This document shows, one piece after another, positions 6,207-10,771 of a stretch of DNA of 10,771 nucleotides; positions within the stretch are counted from its first letter, which is position 1, and the number at the start of each line of letters is the position of its first letter. Below the pieces are notes generated by a model. It was not told the DNA's origin, did not search any database, and worked only from the letters and a program-made list of their open reading frames with translations. A program made the position numbers and the translations under genes. This DNA is from JAKAIY01 sp036258195 (GTDB lineage: Bacteria > Chloroflexota > Ktedonobacteria > Ktedonobacterales > JADMIN01): contig DATAED010000430.1 of the NCBI GenBank assembly GCA_036258195.1, forward strand, positions 1 to 10,771, read 5' to 3'.

Positions 6207-7856
6207 CTAGCCCTGGCCCGCGTCGTCGTTGACCTCGCCAGGTGACGTCTCAGGCGCTGTGCGAGTGGCCGGGCGGATGGCGAAACGGCGGCGCTGGTCG
6301 CGCGATTCGAGATGCGCCAGGTAGCGCTGGGTCGTGCGGATGTCGAAATGGCCCAGCCAGCCGCGCACATGCTCCACCGAGGCGGGCGGGCGCTCGGTGG
6401 TCTCGTCGCCCAGCAGCAGGGCGATGGCGGCGCTGTGGCGCAGGGTATGCGGCGAGATGTGGCGCGTCTCTGCCCCTTGCAGCGGATCATCGCTGGCGGC
6501 GCGACGCTGCGCCAGCCACTGTGCCTCCACACGATGGATCACGCCGCGTATCTGCTCGGGGCGCAGGCGCCGATAGCGCGGCTCTGGCGCGCCCCCGCCC
6601 AGCGCCAGCGCGCGCGATGCGGCGCTCTCAGCGGCAGGCGCGCGACCGCGTGAGAGCGCCAGAAAGAGCGGCGTGGCGCGATCTGCGGGCCGTTCCCAGG
6701 CGCGCCCCGTCGAGCGAATATAGTCCAGCAGGGTCGCCATCAGCTCGGGGGCCAGGGGCAGGCTGCGACCGCCGCGCTGACCCTTTGTCTTCTCGTCAGG
6801 CAGCGCCAGCCACCACTCTATCTGCCCACGGCGACGCTCGCTGACCAGATCGCCCACATCGAGCAGCGACAGCTCGATGGCGCGCAGCCCGGTAGCGAGC
6901 GCCAGCGAGATGAGCGCGTGGTCGCGCTGGGCGGTGCGGGCGCCGGTGCGGCCATCGTGAGTGTGGGTTGGTTGGCTCTCTGGCTCGTCCGCGTCAGATG
7001 GCGCGGCTGCCTCCACTGGCTCCGTCTCTGCGGCTTCGGCTGCTCGCTCGCGCTGGGCGCGCGTCACGCCCCACGGGCCGCGCGGCGCGGGCGAGGCGGC
7101 GGAATCGCTGGCGGCGGAATCACTGGCTGGCGGCTGCGGCGACTGCGGCGACTCGGGAGCCAGCGCGGCCATCAGGAAGTCATGCCACTCGTCTTCCGCC
7201 AGCGTCTGGTAGGGACGACGGCGCTCGTTGCGCATACGTCGCAGGGCTGAGCGTATCTGTTCGGCTCCGAGCGCTGGCCCTTGCCGCTGCTCGATGGCGA
7301 ACAGCAAGTACTGACGCAGCGCGGTCAGCCGGATATTGACCGTGGCAGGCGAGAGCGGCCCGCTGCGCAGCGAGGCGGATGTTGGGCGCGTGTGCGCTGC
7401 ATCATCTGAGCCCGGTATGGCGCCTGCTGCGCCCTCGATGGCGCCACCAGCCCAGGGACTGATGCGCCGCGCCGCCAGCCGCCCGGAGTTTGTCGCGGCG
7501 CGGCGCGGGACGGAGCGGCGACGGCGGTCAGCGCGCAGGGTCAGCGCGCCACGATAGGCCAGCAGCATGTCGAAGGTCAGCGCGCCGGGATCCTGCGGCG
7601 CGCCAGGCGTCTCAAAGAAGTAGCGCACGGCCTTCTCATACTCATCCTGCGTGCGGCCAGGGTTGAGGGTGAGCAGCCAGCGCGTGAGCAAAGGTCGCCA
7701 CAGTCGCGCAGGCGGCGGCGCATCGGAGGCGCCGCGCTCGTCCTGCTCTTCCTGTCCGCCCCCTTGCTGTGGATCGCCTGAGACGACGCGCGGCAGGTTG
7801 GCCGAGGCGGAGGGCGCGCCCTCTGGTGAGGCGGTCAGATCGTTGCTGTCGCTCAT
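6207..7856 (-). CDS. Tyrosine recombinase (phage integrase/XerD family) with low-complexity insertions
   Basis: A 549-residue site-specific recombinase, well above the roughly 300 residues of XerC/D. The catalytic set is complete: Arg325 (ATGLRAIELS), Lys356 or Lys358 (DEKTKG), His470-x-x-Arg473 (SPHTLRHSAA), His503 (GWLGHFDI) and nucleophile Tyr512 (TTQRYLAHL). The N-terminal core-binding (SAM-like) domain is recognisable at about 52-103 and 168-230, split by a basic, low-complexity stretch (108-165). A second disordered insert (233-309, SDSAASDSAAS and Pro/Glu/Ala-rich) separates it from the catalytic domain, and a third smaller one lies at 400-428. The ATG at 7856 has GGAGG 7 bases upstream; an ATG 15 bases earlier overlaps that SD and is rejected. 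No excisionase, phage structural or transposon genes are adjacent, so its target is unknown: a chromosomal Xer-like role, a relic element and a programmed inversion are all open. Confidence 0.88.
   Translation of the reverse strand: MSDSNDLTASPEGAPSASANLPRVVSGDPQQGGGQEEQDERGASDAPPPARLWRPLLTRWLLTLNPGRTQDEYEKAVRYFFETPGAPQDPGALTFDMLLAYRGALTLRADRRRRSVPRRAATNSGRLAARRISPWAGGAIEGAAGAIPGSDDAAHTRPTSASLRSGPLSPATVNIRLTALRQYLLFAIEQRQGPALGAEQIRSALRRMRNERRRPYQTLAEDEWHDFLMAALAPESPQSPQPPASDSAASDSAASPAPRGPWGVTRAQRERAAEAAETEPVEAAAPSDADEPESQPTHTHDGRTGARTAQRDHALISLALATGLRAIELSLLDVGDLVSERRRGQIEWWLALPDEKTKGQRGGRSLPLAPELMATLLDYIRSTGRAWERPADRATPLFLALSRGRAPAAESAASRALALGGGAPEPRYRRLRPEQIRGVIHRVEAQWLAQRRAASDDPLQGAETRHISPHTLRHSAAIALLLGDETTERPPASVEHVRGWLGHFDIRTTQRYLAHLESRDQRRRFAIRPATRTAPETSPGEVNDDAGQG
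7096..7125. repeat. 15-bp tandem repeat inside the recombinase linker
   Basis: Two adjacent 15-bp units, GCGGCGGAATCGCTG (7096-7110) and GCGGCGGAATCACTG (7111-7125), differ at one base. They encode the doubled SDSAA/SDSAA of the recombinase linker. A 9-bp tandem pair (CTGCGGCGA twice, from 7134) follows and encodes SPQSPQ. In-frame slippage has apparently lengthened this linker. Confidence 0.7.
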
Positions 7857-7890
7857 CTGTCGCCCTCCCATGCTGGCTCCGCCTGCTGGT

Positions 7891-7920
7891 ATTGTGGGCG
7901 CAATGCGGTGGGTGGGTCAA
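7891..7920 (-). promoter_or_regulatory. Candidate sigma-70-type promoter for the recombinase gene
   Basis: On the minus strand TTGACC (7920-7915, 5/6 to the -35 consensus) and CACAAT (7896-7891, 4/6 to the -10) are separated by 18 bases. This places a transcription start near 7884, about 28 bases before the recombinase ATG. It lies in the 88-base gap after the response-regulator gene, so the recombinase could be expressed independently. It is the best -35/-10 pair I found in the window, but the match is moderate. Confidence 0.4.
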
Positions 7921-7944
7921 GGCGAAGCGCCGAGCGCTCAACGC

Positions 7945-8325
7945 CTACATCGCGTGCTCCTGCGCCTCAACCATCTCGACGAGTTGCTGGCGGGTAAACG
8001 GTTTGGCGAGCTGGCCAGCCGTCACAGGCACGTCCGGCTGCGACATGCGCACCGTCGAGGACATCAGCACGATGCGATGGCCGATCGCTTTGAGCGCAGC
8101 GTCACGCTCACACTCGGCGACGACGGCGATGCCATCCATCAGCGGCATGACGATATCGAGCAGGACGATGCATGGCTCGGTCGCGGCGCGCAGCCGCTGC
8201 AACGCCTCGCGCCCATCGGCGACCGACGTCACCTGATAGCCTCTGGCCCGCAGCACCGAGGTAATCATCTCACGGATCGGGGCGCTGTCGTCCACCGCCA
8301 GAATGGGCGCGTCTCCGCTTGCCAT
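7945..8325 (-). CDS. Stand-alone response regulator receiver domain (CheY-like)
   Basis: A 126-residue protein consisting only of a receiver domain. The acidic pocket is Asp12-Asp13 (LAVDDS), the phosphoacceptor Asp57 (IVLLDIVMP), the switch Ser/Thr lies in LMSST (87-91) and the conserved lysine is Lys108 (AKPF). With no DNA-binding or enzymatic output domain, it must act by protein contact, as CheY and Spo0F do, or relay phosphate. No histidine kinase, phosphotransferase or chemotaxis gene is in the window, so its partner is elsewhere. The start ATG is preceded by GAGGG about 9 bases upstream. It is transcribed in the same direction as the adenosyltransferase (163-base gap before it) and the recombinase (88-base gap after it), but those gaps argue against a tight operon. 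Confidence 0.88.
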   Translation of the reverse strand: MASGDAPILAVDDSAPIREMITSVLRARGYQVTSVADGREALQRLRAATEPCIVLLDIVMPLMDGIAVVAECERDAALKAIGHRIVLMSSTVRMSQPDVPVTAGQLAKPFTRQQLVEMVEAQEHAM

Positions 8326-8488
8326 CTTCTACGACCCTCGCCAATGCGACACCCGCTGGCGTCGCTGCCACATCAGTACGCAGGGGCTCATCTGTGTAGA
8401 CGAAGCGCATCCTCAAATAGCTTCCAATCAGCGCTATTCGTCATGGGCGGCACGGTGGTTATGTGAATTAGACGCGCCGGTCGCCTGC

Positions 8489-9046
8489 TCAGCTACGGCT
8501 GGCGCGCGTGCTGCCACCTTGCTTCGCCTCCAGATAGCGCGCCAGGATGAAGATCATATCGGAGAGGCGATTGAGGTAACGCAGCGCATGACTCTCGCCA
8601 GGCTCACCCAGCGCGCCATCGTGACTCAGGCGCGCGGTCAGTCGCTCGGCGCGCCGGATGATGGTGCGCGCCAGGTCGAGTGCGGCGCCCTCCACACTAT
8701 CGCCAGGAATGATGAACTTGTTCGGGATGCTGACCTCGGACTTCAACTCGTTCTCGATGTCTTCGAGCCAGCGCACACGCTCATCGGCGATGCGCACGCC
8801 AACCTTGGCGCGATTCTCCGCCGGGGTGGCCAGCTCACCCATGAGCATGTAGAGATCCTGCTGCGCCTGGAGGATGATGCCTTTCACCTTGGGGTCGGCT
8901 GTGCTGGCGCGCGCCAGGCCAAGCGCGGACGTCGCTTCATCCACCGTGCCGAACGCCTCCGGGCGCGCGTCATACTTTGGCACGCGCTGATCGCCCAGCA
9001 GGCTGGTGTAGCCGGTGTCACCACCGCCAGTGGTTACTTTCGCCAT
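8489..9046 (-). CDS. pduO: PduO-type ATP:cob(I)alamin adenosyltransferase
   Basis: Transfers the 5'-deoxyadenosyl group of ATP to cob(I)alamin, making coenzyme B12 for adenosylcobalamin-dependent enzymes such as methylmalonyl-CoA mutase or class II ribonucleotide reductase; none of these is in the window. At 185 residues it has the usual length for the PduO/MMAB family. Family signatures in order: N-terminal ATP loop TTGGGDTGYTSLLGDQRVPK (5-24); GTVDEATSALGLA (33-45); FIIPGDSVEGAALDLART (111-128); RRAER (131-135); and YLNRLSDMIFILARY (157-171), the C-terminal helix with the conserved Asn-Arg-x-Ser-Asp. The start at 9046 has GAGG about 8 bases upstream. It diverges from xylA across a 200-base region. 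A hairpin with a weak 6-bp stem (8416-8421 with 8433-8438) follows its stop in the otherwise empty 8326-8488 gap. The family is clear; orthology to pduO, MMAB or cobA2 naming is arbitrary. Confidence 0.93.
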   Translation of the reverse strand: MAKVTTGGGDTGYTSLLGDQRVPKYDARPEAFGTVDEATSALGLARASTADPKVKGIILQAQQDLYMLMGELATPAENRAKVGVRIADERVRWLEDIENELKSEVSIPNKFIIPGDSVEGAALDLARTIIRRAERLTARLSHDGALGEPGESHALRYLNRLSDMIFILARYLEAKQGGSTRASRS

Positions 9047-9088
9047 TGAAAATACCTCGCACTCTGTACTACTCCGTATCTGCCCCAG

Positions 9089-9094
9089 AGTATA
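9089..9094 (-). promoter_or_regulatory. Candidate -10 element of the adenosyltransferase gene
   Basis: On the minus strand TATACT (9094-9089) matches the -10 consensus at 5 of 6 positions and would start transcription about 36 bases before the adenosyltransferase ATG. No -35 hexamer is found 16-18 bp upstream; that position is occupied by the left arm of the 9111-9143 inverted repeat. An activator-dependent or non-standard promoter would fit. Confidence 0.35.
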
Positions 9095-9110
9095 GCGTAT
9101 CTCGCTCCGG

Positions 9111-9143
9111 GCCTGCCTGCGATGTTCGTGTCAGCGGGCAGGC
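9111..9143. promoter_or_regulatory. Inverted repeat 1 in the pduO-xylA divergent region
   Basis: GCCTGCCTGC (9111-9120) pairs with GCGGGCAGGC (9134-9143): ten base pairs with one G-T wobble around a 13-base loop. It lies about 17 bp upstream of the minus-strand TATACT and about 22 bp upstream of a plus-strand TATTCT, a central position suited to a regulator acting on both promoters. No T-run follows on either strand, so it is not an obvious terminator. Confidence 0.4.
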
Positions 9144-9152
9144 GAAAACACA

Positions 9153-9175
9153 CGCCGCAGTGGTATTCTGCGGTG
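9153..9175 (+). promoter_or_regulatory. Inverted repeat 2 overlapping a possible extended -10 of xylA
   Basis: CCGCAG (9155-9160) and CTGCGG (9168-9173) pair perfectly around TGGTATT; a flanking C-G pair and a G-T wobble extend the stem to 9153-9175. The loop and right arm contain TGGTATTCT (9161-9169), an extended -10 pattern (TG-N-TATTCT, 4/6 in the hexamer), about 78 bases before the xylA start. A dyad covering the -10 is a typical repressor site, which would suit xylose control. No -35 is visible. Confidence 0.35.
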
Positions 9176-9215
9176 GCGAGCTTGCTCTACGCGCCTGCGC
9201 ACACGGCTGGACAAG

Positions 9216-9232
9216 CTGATGCGTGTCATCAG
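9216..9232 (+). promoter_or_regulatory. Inverted repeat 3 next to the xylA ribosome-binding site
   Basis: CTGATG (9216-9221) and CATCAG (9227-9232) form a perfect 6-bp dyad with a 5-base loop, ending 3 bases before the xylA Shine-Dalgarno GGAG (9236-9239). It could be an operator downstream of the promoter or a leader hairpin that affects ribosome loading. Confidence 0.35.
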
Positions 9233-9246
9233 AATGGAGTGGCGCC

Positions 9247-10407
9247 ATGTACGAATCGTCTCCCGCACACAAATTCACCTTTGGGCTGTGGACTGTCGGC
9301 AATATCGGACGCGATCCCTTTGGCGAGCCGGTGCGCCCCGCGCTCTCGCCGGTCGAGATCGTGCATCTGCTGGCGGATGTGGGCGCCTGGGGCGTGAACT
9401 TTCACGACAATGACCTCGTCCCCATCGACGCGACCGCCGCGGAGCGCGAGCGCATCGTGCGCGACTTCCGCACGGCGCTGGATGCGACTGGACTGGTCGT
9501 GCCGATGGCGACCACCAACCTCTTCACCGATCCAGCCTTCAAAGATGGCGCCTTCACGTCGAACGATGCGCGCGTGCGCGCCTATGCGCTGCAAAAGACG
9601 ATGCAGGCGATCGACCTGGGAGTCGAGCTGGGCGCCAAAACCTACGTCTTCTGGGGTGGTCGTGAGGGGGTCGAGACGGACGCCGCCAAATCCCCATCCG
9701 ACAGCATCAAACGCTTCCGCGATGCGCTGAACTTCCTCGCCAGCTATGTGCGCGAGCAGCGCTATGACCTGCGCTTTGCGCTGGAGCCGAAGCCAAATGA
9801 GCCGCGCGGCGACATCTACTTCGCCACGGTCGGCGCGATGCTGGGTTTCATCGAGACGCTGGAGCATCCAGAGATGGTGGGCGTCAATCCGGAGATGGCA
9901 CACGAGCACATGGCTGGCCTCAACTTCCTGCATGCGGTGGCGCAGGCGTGGGAGGCCGGCAAGCTCTTCCACATCGACCTCAACGATCAGGTGATCGGGC
10001 GCTACGATCAGGATCTGCGCTTCGGCTCGCACAACATCAAGAGCGCCTTCTTCCTGGTTAGATATCTGGAAGATGTCGGCTATGACGGCAGCCGCCACTT
10101 CGACGCGCACGCCTACCGCACGGAAGACCTGGAGGGCGTGAAGGACTTCGCGCGCGGCTGCATGCGCACCTACCTCATCCTCAAGGAGAAGGCGCAGCGG
10201 TTCAACTCCGATCCGGAGATACAGGCGCTGCTGGCCGAGCTGAACGCAGTGGACGACGCGGTGGCGCCCTACCTGGGGCCATACAGCGCCGAGCGTGCGG
10301 CGGCGCTGAAGGCGGCGACCTTCGACCGCAAGGCGCTGGGCGCGCGCGGCTACGCTTATGAGCGCCTCGATCAGTTGACCATCGAGACGCTGCTGGGCGC
10401 GCGCTAG
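9247..10407 (+). CDS. xylA: Xylose isomerase (short, actinobacterial type)
   Basis: Interconverts D-xylose and D-xylulose (and glucose/fructose) in the cytoplasm, a TIM-barrel enzyme using two divalent metals. The 386 residues align with the short Streptomyces-type enzymes (about 388 residues), offset by one. Every active-site residue is present: His53 and Asp56 (NFHDNDLVP), Trp136 (YVFWGGREG), Glu180 and Lys182 (LEPKPNEPRGD), Glu216 and His219 (NPEMAHE), Asp244 (HIDLND), Asp254 and Asp256 (YDQDLRFG) and Asp286 (RHFDAHAYRTED). One small departure is Asn55 where Streptomyces enzymes have Asp in the HDDD string. The ATG at 9247 has GGAG 7 bases upstream and begins just before the conserved FTFGLWTVGN; an ATG at 9223 lies within a dyad and lacks an SD. 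xylB follows after 38 bases, giving a xylAB operon. Confidence 0.97.
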   Translation: MYESSPAHKFTFGLWTVGNIGRDPFGEPVRPALSPVEIVHLLADVGAWGVNFHDNDLVPIDATAAERERIVRDFRTALDATGLVVPMATTNLFTDPAFKDGAFTSNDARVRAYALQKTMQAIDLGVELGAKTYVFWGGREGVETDAAKSPSDSIKRFRDALNFLASYVREQRYDLRFALEPKPNEPRGDIYFATVGAMLGFIETLEHPEMVGVNPEMAHEHMAGLNFLHAVAQAWEAGKLFHIDLNDQVIGRYDQDLRFGSHNIKSAFFLVRYLEDVGYDGSRHFDAHAYRTEDLEGVKDFARGCMRTYLILKEKAQRFNSDPEIQALLAELNAVDDAVAPYLGPYSAERAAALKAATFDRKALGARGYAYERLDQLTIETLLGAR

Positions 10408-10445
10408 ACGACAGCCGCGACCACGAGCGGAAAGGATGGCGTGCT

Positions 10446-10771
10446 GTGGCTGATGGCCCGCTCTACCTGGGCGTCGATGTCTCGACGACGGGCGTGAAGG
10501 CGCTGCTGGTGGACGCGCATGGGCGCGTCGTCGCCAGCGCCAGCCAGCCGCACCCGTCATCCGCGCCGCAGCCCCTGTGGTCGGAGCAGGCGCCGCAGGA
10601 CTGGATCACTGGCGCGGTCGGCGCCATTCGCGGAGCGCTGAGCGCAGCCGATGTGACAGGCGAAGGCGTGGCGGCCATCGGGTTGACAGGACAGATGCAC
10701 GGCATGGTCGCGCTGGACGCCGATGGCGCCGTCGTGCGCCCGGCCATTCTCTGGAACGATCAGCGCACCGC
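10446..10771 (+). CDS. xylB: Xylulokinase (FGGY family), N-terminal part
   Basis: Phosphorylates D-xylulose to xylulose 5-phosphate, the step after xylose isomerase. The first 108 codons are in the window; the gene is cut by the right edge (complete family members are about 490-510 residues). Visible motifs: phosphate-binding LGVDVSTTGVKALLVD (8-23), WSEQAPQDW, and the xylulokinase signature GLTGQMHGMVALD followed by AILWNDQRT. The frame has no ATG near its start. The GTG at 10446 is chosen because AAAGGA lies about 9 bases before it and the first motif follows within eight codons. It is co-oriented with xylA, 38 bases downstream, and probably cotranscribed. It differs from the gluconokinase at 355-1905, which has SDAMHSLL where this protein has TGQMHGMV. 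Confidence 0.93.
   Translation, partial: MADGPLYLGVDVSTTGVKALLVDAHGRVVASASQPHPSSAPQPLWSEQAPQDWITGAVGAIRGALSAADVTGEGVAAIGLTGQMHGMVALDADGAVVRPAILWNDQRT

Noticed and set aside
6207..9046. A mobile element spanning recombinase, receiver and adenosyltransferase
   Set aside because: No flanking direct repeats, tRNA gene, excisionase, transfer or phage genes were found, and base composition matches the neighbours by eye.
9229..10560. Very long open frame (443 codons) on the minus strand opposite xylA
   Set aside because: It is the complement of an unmistakable xylose isomerase, its translation is Arg/Ala/His-rich without recognisable motifs, and long antisense frames are expected with GC-biased third positions.

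Overview
This is a GC-rich bacterial window (roughly two thirds G+C by eye) carrying ten protein-coding genes, two of them cut by the window edges. All complete genes look intact, with mostly clear Shine-Dalgarno sites. No rRNA, tRNA, CRISPR array or insertion sequence was recognised. The mix of an actinobacterial-type xylose isomerase, a five-helix Sec/Tat-like molybdoprotein, a P22_AR_N antirepressor-domain protein and a PduO-type adenosyltransferase would suit Chloroflexota (for example Ktedonobacteria-like) or a related high-GC lineage. That placement is inference; nothing here fixes the taxon.

Left part (1-2607, all minus strand): the start of a RibD-C/DHFR-like reductase runs off the left edge. 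Before it in transcription order lie an FGGY-type gluconokinase (355-1905) and a P22_AR_N-domain protein with a C-terminal coiled coil (1981-2607). A 75-base gap containing a 21-bp-spaced direct repeat and a 10-bp palindrome separates the last two.

Middle part (2783-6028): a small redox-looking cluster. A secreted amicyanin-like blue-copper lipoprotein (minus strand, with its own intrinsic terminator) diverges from an XRE-family regulator. The regulator is followed by a polytopic membrane molybdoprotein whose sulfite-oxidase-like domain is predicted to lie outside the membrane and whose fifth helix carries an internal twin-arginine motif. The cupredoxin is a plausible electron partner of the molybdoprotein, and the XRE protein a plausible regulator of both. 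Neither link is shown by sequence alone.

Right-middle part (6029-9046): a 178-base convergent gap with two hairpins, then, all on the minus strand, a tyrosine recombinase swollen by low-complexity inserts, a stand-alone CheY-like receiver and a PduO-type ATP:cob(I)alamin adenosyltransferase. No transposon or phage genes accompany the recombinase.

Right end (9047-10771): a 200-base divergent control region with three successive dyad symmetries leads into xylA (xylose isomerase, all metal and catalytic residues present) and, 38 bases later, a GTG-started xylB (xylulokinase) cut by the edge. Together xylAB convert xylose to xylulose 5-phosphate, while the gluconokinase at the other end makes 6-phosphogluconate. 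Both products enter the pentose phosphate pathway.
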